From the NCBI RefSeq assembly GCF_011369485.1, contig NZ_VXCA01000003.1:1-64000 (forward strand): 64,000 nucleotides of DNA. The letters run 5' to 3'. Below the pieces are notes generated by a model. It saw only the letters and a list, made by a program, of their open reading frames with translations. It did no database searches and was not told the origin of the DNA. A program made the translations under genes and the position numbers. Positions 10,483-18,752 of the stretch are shown here, in pieces. The first letter of the stretch is position 1. Every line of letters starts with the position of its first letter. The stretch comes from Pseudomonas atagonensis. GTDB lineage: Bacteria > Pseudomonadota > Gammaproteobacteria > Pseudomonadales > Pseudomonadaceae.

Positions 10483-12039
10483 GTGAGCCAGTCCCTGATC
10501 GCTGCCCTGCAAAACCCGGCCCTCTACCCACATCCCGTCGACGGATTCCAGGTCATCGAAACCCACATTTCCTGGGTGATCCTCACCGGCCCTTTTGCCT
10601 ATAAAGTGAAGAAGCCAGTGAATTTCGGCTTCCTCGACTTCACCGGCCTCGAATCGCGCGAGCACTTCTGCGCTGAAGAACTGCGTCTGAATCAGCGTCT
10701 GACCGATGACCTGTATCTGGAAGTGTTGCCGGTCACTGGCACTGCCGAAGCCCCGCAATTGGGCGGTGAAGGCCCGGCCATCGAATACCTGCTGAAAATG
10801 CGCCAGTTCCCGCAGACCGGTTTGCTCAGCACCTTGCAAGCCAACGGCGAGCTGACCACTCAGCACATCGACGAAATGGCCGAGCAAATCGCGCGCTTCC
10901 ACCTCAATGCGCCAAAAGTCCCGGCCGAACACGATGCCGGCAGCCCGGAAAGCGTGATGGCGCCGGTTTCGCAAAACTTCGAACAGATCCTGCCGTTCCT
11001 TAGCGACAAGAACGATCTGCTGCAACTCGAGGCGCTGAAAGCCTGGGCTGAAAGCAGCTTCGAGCGTCTCAAGCCACTGTTCGCCCAGCGCAAGGCCCAA
11101 GGTTTCATCCGCGAATGCCACGGTGACATTCACTTGGGGAATGCGACGGTCATCGACGGCAAAGTGGTGATCTTCGACTGCATCGAGTTCAACGAACCGT
11201 TCCGCTTCACCGACGTCTGGGCTGACACCGGGTTCCTGGCGATGGACCTGGAAGACCGCGGTCTGAAATCGTTGGCTCGTCGCTTCATCAGCCAATACCT
11301 GGAACTGACCGGCGACTATCAAGGTCTGGAAGTGTTGAACTTCTATAAAGCCTATCGCGCACTGGTTCGCGCCAAAGTTGCACTGTTCAGCATGCCGACG
11401 GACGCGACGCCGGTGCAGCGCGCCACCACCCTGCGCCAGTACCGCAACTACGCCAACCTGGCAGAAAGCTACAGCACCATTCCTTCGCGCTTCATGGCGA
11501 TTACCCACGGCGTTTCCGCTGTCGGCAAGAGCCACGTGGCGATGCGCCTGGTTGAAGCACTGGGTGCCATCCGTCTGCGTTCGGATGTTGAGCGCAAGCG
11601 TCTGTTCGGCGAACAAACCGTCGCCAATGACGTACAAGCCGGCATTTATAGCGCCGACGCCAGCACTCAGACTTATGCGCGCCTGCATGAAATCGCTGAA
11701 GTGATCCTGCACGCCGGTTTCCCGGTGGTCATCGATGCGACTTACCTGAAGCGTGAGCAACGTGACAGCGCCGCAAAAATCGCCGAAGCCACCGGCACGC
11801 CGTTCCTGATCCTCGACTGCAACGCTCCGCAAGCAGTGATCGAGAGCTGGCTGGCGATTCGTCAGGCAGACAAAAAAGATCCGTCCGACGCCACCCTGGC
11901 CGTGATCGAGGCCCAACAAGCCAATCGTGAAGCGCTGACACCGGAAGAAATTCTGCGCAGCAAACGCGTGCAAACCAATGAATCCGGGACGCTGGACACC
12001 GTGGTCGCGCAGATCCGCCAACGCCTGCCTGGTCTGTAA
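10483..12039 (+). CDS. Fusion protein: aminoglycoside-phosphotransferase-like domain plus P-loop kinase
   Basis: 518 residues from the GTG at 10483, preceded by AAGGA; upstream in-frame codons would overlap mrcB and its promoter. The N-terminal half is an APH/choline-kinase-like fold with the catalytic loop HGDIHLGN and the following metal-binding IFDCIEF. The C-terminal third has a Walker A GVSAVGKS and resembles zeta-toxin/AAA_33 small kinases. Both sets of catalytic residues look intact. The substrate is unknown, and the usual annotation is bifunctional APH/ATP-binding protein. It is not expected to be a drug-resistance gene, because it is conserved core DNA beside mrcB. Confidence 0.85.
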   Translation: MSQSLIAALQNPALYPHPVDGFQVIETHISWVILTGPFAYKVKKPVNFGFLDFTGLESREHFCAEELRLNQRLTDDLYLEVLPVTGTAEAPQLGGEGPAIEYLLKMRQFPQTGLLSTLQANGELTTQHIDEMAEQIARFHLNAPKVPAEHDAGSPESVMAPVSQNFEQILPFLSDKNDLLQLEALKAWAESSFERLKPLFAQRKAQGFIRECHGDIHLGNATVIDGKVVIFDCIEFNEPFRFTDVWADTGFLAMDLEDRGLKSLARRFISQYLELTGDYQGLEVLNFYKAYRALVRAKVALFSMPTDATPVQRATTLRQYRNYANLAESYSTIPSRFMAITHGVSAVGKSHVAMRLVEALGAIRLRSDVERKRLFGEQTVANDVQAGIYSADASTQTYARLHEIAEVILHAGFPVVIDATYLKREQRDSAAKIAEATGTPFLILDCNAPQAVIESWLAIRQADKKDPSDATLAVIEAQQANREALTPEEILRSKRVQTNESGTLDTVVAQIRQRLPGL

Positions 12040-12043
12040 GAAA

Positions 12044-12089
12044 CTATTTCGGCCGTGAAGCCCTCGCTCGCTTCACGGCCGCCAAATAG
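12044..12089 (+). terminator. Long hairpin after the kinase-fusion gene, weak terminator candidate
   Basis: GGCCGTGAAGC and GCTTCACGGCC (11 bp) form a stem extended by outer CTATTT/AAATAG pairing, starting 5 bases after the stop codon. No run of T follows, so classic intrinsic termination is doubtful. It may protect the 3' end of the mRNA. Confidence 0.4.
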
Positions 12090-12130
12090 TGGCACTATAC
12101 TGGCGTCATAAAACCAACAGGTGATGTGAC

Positions 12131-12475
12131 ATGAGCCAGCCGAAACTTCTCGACACCCCGCTGTATGCCTTGCTGCACAAAGACGACATCACAGGTTTCA
12201 ACAAGGAGCGCCCGCAAGACGGACCGATCGACATGGTCGGCGGTGACTTCCGTGGTCTCGATTTGCGTGAACTGAACGCCGATGGCGTGGATTTCAGGGA
12301 CGCGTACTTCCGATCCGCCGATTTGCGCGGCATCGATTTCCGAAATGCATCGCTGGAAGGCGCAAGCCTGGCCCACGCACAGATTTCCGGTGCGTACTTC
12401 CCGCCAGAGCTGAGCGCCGACGAGATCCTGATGTCGATGAATTTCGGCACGCGCCTGCGTTATCGCACCCGCTAA
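12131..12475 (+). CDS. Pentapeptide-repeat protein
   Basis: 114 residues. Residues 40-95 show the A(D/N)Lxx pentapeptide pattern (GDFRGLDLREL, ADGVDFRDA, SADLRGIDFR, NASLEGASL), which should form a short right-handed beta-helix of about two and a half coils. The tail (100-114) is unrelated. No signal peptide is visible, so it is probably cytoplasmic. Short pentapeptide proteins have no common function; DNA-gyrase mimicry is known only for much longer ones. The gene stands alone downstream of the hairpin at 12044, with a TATACT -10 like box at 12096. Confidence 0.85.
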   Translation: MSQPKLLDTPLYALLHKDDITGFNKERPQDGPIDMVGGDFRGLDLRELNADGVDFRDAYFRSADLRGIDFRNASLEGASLAHAQISGAYFPPELSADEILMSMNFGTRLRYRTR

Positions 12476-12705
12476 ACGCCGTTCTGCCTGACCTGTCCAG
12501 CGCCCCCGCTTTGCGCTGGATGGCGTGCATTGGCGAATTTTCCTGCCCTCGCCTTTTGCACTTCAAACGTCTATCCCGCTGAAATTTCCGACTGTTCTTA
12601 GAAGCGTTTGGGCTGAATCCGACCAAACAACCACGCTTTTCCTACTGATGGCTACACTCCTGAGAAGCTCGCCCACGCACCATTCGGCCGTCGCAAGGAG
12701 GCTTG

Positions 12706-12978
12706 ATGAATGATGAACTGCAACACCTGAAGAATCTTGGCAAGACGTCGGCGCAATGGCTGCATGCCGTGGGCATCCACAGCGCCTCGGACTTGCGTCG
12801 CCTGGGCGCTGTCGATGCCTACCGGGCCGTGCGTACCCGCGGGTTTCGCGCATCGAAGGTGTTGTTGTATGCGATCGAGGGAGCGTTGATGGATGTGCAC
12901 TGGAACGACATTCCCGCCGAGCGCAAGGACGCTTTGAACAAGCAACTCGAAGCCATTTCCTCGCGTCACAAGAACTGA
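12706..12978 (+). CDS. TfoX/Sxy C-terminal domain protein
   Basis: 90 residues from the ATG at 12706, with GGAGG 5 bases upstream. The sequence LKNLGKTSAQWLHAVGI and the helical remainder match the TfoX C-terminal (helix-hairpin-helix-like) domain. The N-terminal half found in competence regulators TfoX/Sxy is absent. Such single-domain versions are common in Pseudomonas and their role is unknown; calling it a competence gene would be unsupported. It is followed after 16 bases by cbpA, so the two may be cotranscribed. The roughly 230 bases before it contain no other gene. Confidence 0.85.
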   Translation: MNDELQHLKNLGKTSAQWLHAVGIHSASDLRRLGAVDAYRAVRTRGFRASKVLLYAIEGALMDVHWNDIPAERKDALNKQLEAISSRHKN

Positions 12979-12994
12979 AAGGGCGCTGACCGTC

Positions 12995-13789
12995 ATGTAC
13001 CTGCTAGGGGAACAATCGACAATTGCCGACGCACTGATCAACCGCTTGCAGGGTTTGCCCGCTCAGTGGCTCGAAGGTCTGGAACCGTGCGGGCCGGCCC
13101 TTGATCTGGAGGCGACTGAGGACCTGATGGCGCAGTTGCCTGACGATCAATTGTTTCTGCTGCAAGAAGGCGTGATCAACGGATACTTCGGCATCCGTGC
13201 ACTGTTTTACTGGCAGGAAGGTGACTTGATCGGTCTCCAGCGGGGTGAGGACTGGGCGGATTGTCGTTTGTGCAGCGACGGGCCGTTGCGTTTGCAGCCC
13301 TATCGGCGCCAAGAGGTTTTCCGACACTTGTATGTCGATGCCCGGCGCGCCGATCAATTTCTCGATTATCTGTTGGGGCAAATGGCCGTCCTCGCCCACG
13401 CGGTGGCCGAGCTGAAACCCAGGGAGTTTCGCAGTACCAACGGGTTCAAACGCGTCGAGGCCGGTGAAGTGCTGATTCACCAGGGCGACGTAGCCGATCA
13501 CGTGTTTGTGATCATCGACGGACAGGCCGAGGCGTTTGTCGACGGGCATAAAGTCGGCGATGTGCCCAAAGACGAAATTTTCGGCGCCATGGCGCTGTTC
13601 ACAGGCGAGCCGCGCAACGCCACGGTAATCGCCCGGGAGCCGAGCACCGTGATGTTGATCCCCGGAGAACAGTTTCTGAGCCTGACCCGCAACAACCCGA
13701 AGATTGCTCACAGCCTGATCGAGAGCATGGCGCGGCGTATTGGACAGCTGAACAAGCAGATCACTCAGCTGACAGCCAAAAACGCATAG
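12995..13789 (+). CDS. cbpA: Cyclic-nucleotide-binding domain protein, CbpA-like
   Basis: 264 residues. Residues 145-235 form a CRP-type cyclic-nucleotide-binding domain with the phosphate-binding cassette FGAMALFTGEPRNATV (196-211). Arg207 is kept, but the ribose-contacting Glu is Ala198. Residues 45-110 resemble a second, degenerate copy of the fold. There is no helix-turn-helix, so it is not a Crp/Fnr transcription factor. In P. aeruginosa the gene between the TfoX-C gene and prrF is cbpA, which encodes a cAMP-binding protein. The last 25 residues look helical (coiled coil). The same synteny with prrF and phuW supports orthology. Confidence 0.8.
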   Translation: MYLLGEQSTIADALINRLQGLPAQWLEGLEPCGPALDLEATEDLMAQLPDDQLFLLQEGVINGYFGIRALFYWQEGDLIGLQRGEDWADCRLCSDGPLRLQPYRRQEVFRHLYVDARRADQFLDYLLGQMAVLAHAVAELKPREFRSTNGFKRVEAGEVLIHQGDVADHVFVIIDGQAEAFVDGHKVGDVPKDEIFGAMALFTGEPRNATVIAREPSTVMLIPGEQFLSLTRNNPKIAHSLIESMARRIGQLNKQITQLTAKNA

Positions 13790-13860
13790 CGCGGAGTCCT
13801 TTGTTTTCGGGGATTTGCGGCCATTTTCCAGACTAAATCAAATAAATGCAGAATCAGTGG

Positions 13861-13892
13861 TTGACTCGGTAATGAGAATCGCTATGATTATC
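13861..13892 (+). promoter_or_regulatory. prrF promoter with overlapping Fur box
   Basis: TTGACT and TATGAT are separated by 16 bases. A Fur-like site (GAGAATCGCTATGATTATC, 13874-13892) covers the spacer and the -10, so Fur-Fe2+ should block RNA polymerase. This agrees with derepression of PrrF RNAs during iron starvation. Confidence 0.88.
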
Positions 13893-13894
13893 AC

Positions 13895-14008
13895 AACTGA
13901 TCGCGAGATCAGTCGATATTCTGAAAAGCCCTTGGTTCGGACTCTCAGATTATCTCCTCATCAGGCTAATCACGGTTATTTGACCCGGTTTTTACCGGGT
14001 CTTTTTTT
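13895..14008 (+). ncRNA. prrF: PrrF iron-responsive regulatory small RNA
   Basis: About 114 bases, the usual PrrF length. It starts with a perfect hairpin ACTGATC-GCGA-GATCAGT, contains the conserved pairing core CTCCTCATCAGGCTAATCAC, and ends in GACCCGG-TTTTTA-CCGGGTC followed by seven T (13982-14008). PrrF RNAs act with Hfq to repress messages of iron-rich proteins when iron is scarce. Only one copy is present here; P. aeruginosa has two in tandem at the equivalent place beside phuW, whereas fluorescens-group strains are reported to keep a second copy elsewhere. Confidence 0.94.
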
Positions 14009-14021
14009 GTCTGTGGAAAAG

Positions 14022-14870
14022 TCATTTACCGAACTGTTTGCGCATCTGCTCGCAGTAATCCTGCTTCGGTGTCACTGGCGTGTACCAGACGAAATCGGCC
14101 ATCGCCGCCGTGATTGCGGCGCCCTCCTCCGCCAGCATCAACACTGTCGGAGCCTGGGTCGCGCCCAGATCCAGCACATGAACAGGCACGCCGACATCCT
14201 TACGCGCATGCCACGCGCCAGCGAGCAGCAGTGAAGGGGTCGGCGCCGCCATCAAACGCTCGGCCATGCGCCGATCACGTTGTTGCTGAACGGCGAGCAT
14301 GGCCGGCATTTGCGAGGCCGGCAGCAAGCCACAATGCGAATCACCGATCTGTTCAAGCAACGTGGTTTTCACGGATTGCGCATTGCTGCGCTCCCCTCTC
14401 AAGGTCGGGGGCGTGCGATAGACCGTGCGGATTTCACTGGTATCCAGATTGGCCGCGAGCAGCGGATACGGCTGTGTGAGAGCAAACTGCACAATCGGCC
14501 CATAAAGCTTCCAGTCCCAACCGTCCTGCCAGGCCAACGCAGCAGGCAGATCAGTCGGCGTCGAAGCGTTTTTGCGCAGCGCATCGATCTTTGATTGCTG
14601 AACCGGTGTGAGCATTTCCAGCAGCAGACTGCCTTGCGGTCGTTGCTCACCCAAGGACTTCAGCAGCCACAACTGCACGGCGTGGTGAGCGGCGTTGTCA
14701 TGCTGCTCGCCGATAATCAGCCGTTCTGGCTCATCAAGACGCGCGAGCAATTGCTGCGCGGTCAGCAGCTCTCCGCTGTGCAGATCACGAATTTCACCAC
14801 TGATCGGCGGCGCGGCAACATGCTGACAGCCCGCGAGCCACATCACCGCCAACAGCCAGATACCACGCAT
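14022..14870 (-). CDS. phuW: ChaN-family haem-binding lipoprotein (PhuW)
   Basis: 282 residues. A lipoprotein signal with lipobox WLAGC (Cys15) is followed by a ChaN/EreA-like domain that begins with the conserved IIGEQHDNAAHH (about residue 56). ChaN binds two haems in Campylobacter, and the gene is the last member of the phu haem-uptake operon in Pseudomonas. It lies 18 bases after phuV on the same strand. The protein probably sits at the outer membrane facing the periplasm. It ends 13 bases from the prrF terminator, so the two transcription units converge. Confidence 0.88.
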   Translation of the reverse strand: MRGIWLLAVMWLAGCQHVAAPPISGEIRDLHSGELLTAQQLLARLDEPERLIIGEQHDNAAHHAVQLWLLKSLGEQRPQGSLLLEMLTPVQQSKIDALRKNASTPTDLPAALAWQDGWDWKLYGPIVQFALTQPYPLLAANLDTSEIRTVYRTPPTLRGERSNAQSVKTTLLEQIGDSHCGLLPASQMPAMLAVQQQRDRRMAERLMAAPTPSLLLAGAWHARKDVGVPVHVLDLGATQAPTVLMLAEEGAAITAAMADFVWYTPVTPKQDYCEQMRKQFGK

Positions 14871-14888
14871 GATTTACCTCGACGACAA

Positions 14889-15656
14889 TCAGCGGGCGAT
14901 GATCAGCGGATGCCCGCGCTCCGGGTGCGGCTGTACCAGCACTTCAAGACCAAACACGGCTTTCAGCGAATCCGGCCGCAGAACCTGTTCCGGTGTATCC
15001 AGCGCAATAGGCCGGCCGCCCTCAAGCAGCAGAATACGATCACAATAGCGCGCCGCCAGATTCAGATCATGCAGGATTACCAACACCGCCGCGCCGCGAT
15101 CGGCAAATTCGCGCACGGCTTGCAACGTGGTGTGTTGATGCAGCGGGTCGAGCATCGAAGTCGGCTCATCCAGCAACAACGTCTGCCCGGCCTGCCCCGG
15201 CCACAACTGCGCCAATACCCGCGCCAGATGCACGCGCTGACGCTCACCACCGGACAAGGCCAGATAACTGCGGCCACCAAGATGCCCGGCGTCTGCGGCA
15301 TCCAGCGCTGCAACGATGATCTCGTCGTCACGCACCCGACCGGTCTGATAAGGCAAGCGGCCCATGCCCACCACCTCTTCAACGCGGAAGGCGAAATCCA
15401 GCGTCGACACCTGCGGCAGCACCGCCAAGCGTTGCGCGCGTTGCGTACCGGTGCAGTGCGCCAGCGACTTCCCGTCCAGCGAAACCTCGCCTTCACTAGG
15501 CGTCAGCTCTCCACACAACGCCCCCAGCAAAGTACTTTTGCCCGCACCGTTCGGTCCCAGCACGCCGAGTACTTCGCCCGGCTCAAGTTGCAGAGTCACA
15601 CCGCTCAGCACGGTTTTACGGCCGCGACGGATATGCAGATTCTGTGCACGCAACAT
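14889..15656 (-). CDS. phuV: Haemin ABC importer, ATP-binding protein
   Basis: 255 residues with Walker A GPNGAGKS (about 34-41), signature LSGGERQRV and Walker B LLLDEPTS, followed by the switch His in VLHDLN. It is the FecE/HmuV type of nucleotide-binding subunit that powers haem transport across the inner membrane with permease PhuU and binding protein PhuT. The start codon overlaps the phuU stop, as expected for an obligate complex. Everything needed for ATP hydrolysis is intact. Confidence 0.94.
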   Translation of the reverse strand: MLRAQNLHIRRGRKTVLSGVTLQLEPGEVLGVLGPNGAGKSTLLGALCGELTPSEGEVSLDGKSLAHCTGTQRAQRLAVLPQVSTLDFAFRVEEVVGMGRLPYQTGRVRDDEIIVAALDAADAGHLGGRSYLALSGGERQRVHLARVLAQLWPGQAGQTLLLDEPTSMLDPLHQHTTLQAVREFADRGAAVLVILHDLNLAARYCDRILLLEGGRPIALDTPEQVLRPDSLKAVFGLEVLVQPHPERGHPLIIAR

Positions 15657-16693
15657 CAGGCACGTCCTCGCAGCAACAGATACAGGAAGAACGGAGCTCC
15701 GATGAATGCCGTAACGATACCGATCGGCAACTCTGCCGGTGCCAGCGCCAGACGCGCCACCAGATCGGCCAGCAGTAACAGACTTGCACCGGCCAACACC
15801 GAGGCCGGCAGCAAAACTTTATGATCGGGCCCGGCCAATAGCCGCACAAGATGCGGCACCACCAGGCCGACAAAGCCAATCATGCCCGCCGCCGCCACTG
15901 CCGCACCGACACCCAGCGCCGTGCAAAACACCAACTCACGCTTGAGCCGTTCGACATCTATCCCCAGATGCCCCGCTTCCGACTCACCGAGCAGCAAGGC
16001 ATTCAGCGCCTTGGCCCGACGCGGCAGCCACATCGCCACACCGGCGCTGATGATCAGCAGAGGCCACAACCGCGCATAACTGGCGCCATTCAGGCTGCCA
16101 AGGTTCCAGAACGTCAGCGTGCGCAGCGTCGCGTCATCTGCCAGATAGGTAAACAGCCCGACCGCCGAACTAGCCAAAGCAGTGAGAGCAATCCCTGCCA
16201 GAAGCATGGTCGCAACGTTGGTCTGGCCGTTGCGGCGGCCGAGTCGATAGACCAGCGCCGTCACCCCGAGGCCGCCGAGAAACGCGCATGCCGACAACAG
16301 ATAAGGGCCGAACCACTCCGGTAACCCGCCAAAAAACGAACCGCCGACAATCGCCACCGCCGCGCCCAACGCCGCGCCACTGGAAACGCCGACCAGTCCC
16401 GGATCCGCCAGCGGATTACGAAACAACCCCTGCATTGCCACGCCGGACAAGGCCAGCACGCCGCCAACTGCCAGCCCAAGCAGTGTTCGCGGCAGACGAA
16501 TCTGCCCCAGAATCAGCTCCGCCTGCTCCAGCCCCTCCGGCGCGAGCGGCACACCGATCATGCGCAACGCCACGCGCAAAGTATCGAACAGCGGCAAACT
16601 GACGGGGCCGAGCGCCAGTGACAGCCAGATCGCCAGTAAACACAGCAGCGTCAGGCCAATAAACAAGCCGCGAGGTTTGACCAGCGTGGTCAT
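15656..16693 (-). CDS. phuU: Haemin ABC importer, permease (FecCD family)
   Basis: 345 residues with about nine to ten membrane helices. Family motifs include [19 protein letters not shown] and the cytoplasmic coupling loop ending in [13 protein letters not shown]. It forms the dimeric channel of the haem importer together with PhuV. The start overlaps the phuT stop by 4 bases (ATGA). Family and operon context agree on haem as the substrate; related BtuC permeases carry cobalamin, but no cobalamin element was found. Confidence 0.93.
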   Translation of the reverse strand: MTTLVKPRGLFIGLTLLCLLAIWLSLALGPVSLPLFDTLRVALRMIGVPLAPEGLEQAELILGQIRLPRTLLGLAVGGVLALSGVAMQGLFRNPLADPGLVGVSSGAALGAAVAIVGGSFFGGLPEWFGPYLLSACAFLGGLGVTALVYRLGRRNGQTNVATMLLAGIALTALASSAVGLFTYLADDATLRTLTFWNLGSLNGASYARLWPLLIISAGVAMWLPRRAKALNALLLGESEAGHLGIDVERLKRELVFCTALGVGAAVAAAGMIGFVGLVVPHLVRLLAGPDHKVLLPASVLAGASLLLLADLVARLALAPAELPIGIVTAFIGAPFFLYLLLRGRA

Positions 16694-17562
16694 TGGCCGC
16701 TCTGGGCCGGGTAGAAGCCGTCAGCCAAGGTTTTCAGTGCCGCCGGCAGTCGCGGCCCGAGGCCGCCAACCAGCAAGGTCGGATCCAGTTCCAGCACCCG
16801 CCCGGTCTTGGCGGCGCGACTTGAATCGAGAATCGGGTTTTCCTTGAACAACGCCGTTTTCGCCGCATCGCCTGTCAACGCGCGATCGGCAAATACCAGC
16901 ACCTGAGGATCCAGACCGGCCAGTGACTCCACGGAAAACGGCTTGTAACCGGTATGGGTCGCAAGGTTGTGTCCGCCCGCTTGTTGCAGCATCCAGTCAG
17001 CGGCGGTGTCCTTGCCGGCAATCAACGGTTTGCCGCCCGCATGGCCGATCAGCACCAGCACGCCCGGCGGCTGGTGATTGGCCTGCAATGCGCTGACACG
17101 CGCCTTCACTGCACCGAGCTGTTGTTGATAACTTTGCAACAGCTCAGCCGCTTGCGCTTGTGCCCCGAGCAACTGCCCCAGATGTGTAACGTTTTTTTCC
17201 AGCGTCGGCAGATCCGGTTGCGCGGAGAACAGCTCGACCTGCACCTTGGCACTCTTGACCTGCGCCAACACCGGCGGCGGGCCCATTTCTTCAGTGCCGA
17301 TGAGGATGTCCGGACGCAGACTGAGAATGCCTTCCGACGACAGACTGCGCTGATAGCCGATGCTGGGCAGGGCTTTCAAGGACTCGGGGTGTTGGCTGGT
17401 GGTATCGACGCCGACCAGTTTCGACTCGCCACCCAGTGCGCTGACCCACTCCGACAGACCGCCGCCCGCACTGACCCAACGTTGCGGCAGTTCGGCCGCC
17501 GCTGCCTGGTGACTGGCGAACATTCCGACACACAGCACAGCAACGCGAGTATTCAAGCGCAT
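16690..17562 (-). CDS. phuT: Periplasmic haemin-binding protein
   Basis: 290 residues from the ATG at 17562, which has AAGGAAG upstream and gives a clean signal peptide (residues 1-24, ending AAAA). Starting further upstream would destroy the signal peptide. The mature part is a cluster A-III binding protein: two Rossmann-like lobes joined by a long helix. It delivers haem to PhuUV. It heads the transcription unit phuT-phuU-phuV-phuW and is preceded by a Fur box. phuS (cytoplasmic haem carrier) and phuR (receptor), which flank phuT in P. aeruginosa, are not here. Confidence 0.92.
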   Translation of the reverse strand: MRLNTRVAVLCVGMFASHQAAAAELPQRWVSAGGGLSEWVSALGGESKLVGVDTTSQHPESLKALPSIGYQRSLSSEGILSLRPDILIGTEEMGPPPVLAQVKSAKVQVELFSAQPDLPTLEKNVTHLGQLLGAQAQAAELLQSYQQQLGAVKARVSALQANHQPPGVLVLIGHAGGKPLIAGKDTAADWMLQQAGGHNLATHTGYKPFSVESLAGLDPQVLVFADRALTGDAAKTALFKENPILDSSRAAKTGRVLELDPTLLVGGLGPRLPAALKTLADGFYPAQSGQ

Positions 17563-17653
17563 ACACAGCTTCCTTGAAGAAGGTTTTCCCGGACGGACAG
17601 ATACCAGCCAAAGTATCCTTGGCACTGGTGGCGACCTGCGGGTGAAGGCCGCC

Positions 17654-17675
17654 ATTTGATAATTGTTTGCATTTA
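17654..17675 (-). promoter_or_regulatory. Fur box upstream of phuTUVW
   Basis: On the minus strand the site reads AATGCAAACAATTATCAAAT, close to the Pseudomonas Fur consensus. It lies about 90 bases before the phuT start and 50 bases before the divergent Rieske gene, so it could act on both. Confidence 0.75.
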
Positions 17676-17724
17676 AACGTCAAGCTCGGACATATCCGGA
17701 CACGAGCCGCGTTAGAGGATAGCC

Positions 17725-18042
17725 ATGAAGTTTCTGTGCGCGGGCGCCGAGCTGGTCGAGGCCGGCAGCCGCGGTTTCGATGTCGAAGGGAAAAAACTGT
17801 TGGCCGTGCGCCGCAACGGTCAGGCGTACGTCTATCTGAACCGCTGCCCGCACCGCGGGGTCGGACTGGAATGGCATCCCGACCAGTTTCTCGATGCCAG
17901 CAACAGCCTGATCCAGTGCGCCACCCACGGCGCACTGTTTCTCATCGAGGACGGTGAATGTGTCGCCGGGCCCTGCGCCGGGCAATCCTTGACAGCCATT
18001 ACTTGCCGTGAAGACGCGCAAGGCTTGTGGATAGATGTTTAA
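17725..18042 (+). CDS. Rieske [2Fe-2S] ferredoxin-like protein
   Basis: 105 residues, just one Rieske domain. Cluster ligands are complete: C41-x-H43 in CPHRG and C65-x2-H68 in CATHG. No signal peptide, membrane anchor or catalytic domain is present, so it is a soluble cytoplasmic electron carrier of NirD/ferredoxin type. The partner is unknown. It is divergent from phuT across a Fur box and convergent with sfsA; the two stop codons overlap by 4 bases. The location suggests a link to iron or haem metabolism, but this is only inference. Confidence 0.9.
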   Translation: MKFLCAGAELVEAGSRGFDVEGKKLLAVRRNGQAYVYLNRCPHRGVGLEWHPDQFLDASNSLIQCATHGALFLIEDGECVAGPCAGQSLTAITCREDAQGLWIDV

Positions 18043-18752
18043 CCGTTGAGCAATACGTCGAGACGGCGGTCGATCAACATCTCTTCATGGTTCAGACGCA
18101 CGCCATACGCCAGTACCTCAACGCCACAAGCGACCGCTTCACGCAGTGCCTCGGCATAGGCTGGATCGATTTCCTCCGCCGGGCGTACCGCCTCAATTGC
18201 GCTGAGATTGACGCAATACAACTGCACCGCACGAATCCCGTCTCGCGCCAGATGCGCCAGTTCGCGTAAATGTTTGGCGCCACGCTGGGTCACCGCATCG
18301 GGAAAAGCCGCCACGGCCGTACCATCGAAGCCCAATGTGACGCTTTTCACTTCCACATAGGCCGGGCCAGTCGGGTATTCGAGGCGAAAATCGATGCGGC
18401 TTTTTTCCTGCCCGTAAGCCACTTCGCGTTTAAGCGCGGTAAATCCGTTCAACTCAGTGATCACACCAGCCTGCAACGCCTCTTCGACCAGACCGTTGGC
18501 GCGCGCGGTATTCACACAAAACAGGCGCCCTTGCGGGGTTTCGCCGATTTCCCAGGTACCGGGCAATTTGCGTTTCGGATCATTGGAGCGGCTGAACCAG
18601 ACTTGCCCGCCCTCGACCTGACAATTGAGCATCGAGCCAGTGTTCGGACAGTGAATGGTCAGCAGCTCGCCGCTAACGGTTTCGATATCGGCGAGAAAAC
18701 GCTTGTAACGACGGATCAGCCGCGCCTCTTCCAGAGGAGGATAAAAACGCAT
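18039..18752 (-). CDS. sfsA: SfsA family DNA/RNA nuclease-like protein
   Basis: 237 residues from the ATG at 18752, matching the usual N-terminus [19 protein letters not shown]. An OB-fold half (1-80, with CPNTGSM) precedes a PD-(D/E)xK-type domain ([28 protein letters not shown]). E. coli SfsA was first described as sugar fermentation stimulation protein, and its fold suggests nucleic acid binding or cleavage. The start overlaps the stop of the aminotransferase gene, so the two form an operon. It is translated towards the Rieske gene. Confidence 0.93.
   Translation of the reverse strand: MRFYPPLEEARLIRRYKRFLADIETVSGELLTIHCPNTGSMLNCQVEGGQVWFSRSNDPKRKLPGTWEIGETPQGRLFCVNTARANGLVEEALQAGVITELNGFTALKREVAYGQEKSRIDFRLEYPTGPAYVEVKSVTLGFDGTAVAAFPDAVTQRGAKHLRELAHLARDGIRAVQLYCVNLSAIEAVRPAEEIDPAYAEALREAVACGVEVLAYGVRLNHEEMLIDRRLDVLLNG

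Noticed and set aside
10285..12021. 578-codon open frame antisense to the kinase-fusion gene
   Set aside because: The plus-strand gene has intact kinase motifs; the antisense frame has none.
12476..12705. Possible extra small gene between the pentapeptide and TfoX-C genes
   Set aside because: Frames here have no ribosome-binding site or protein-like composition; only a short CCAGCGC/GCGCTGG hairpin is seen.
17563..17724. Cobalamin riboswitch before phuT, suggested by the BtuCDF-like family
   Set aside because: No recognisable cobalamin-box sequence is present; the Fur box and the operon content fit haem.
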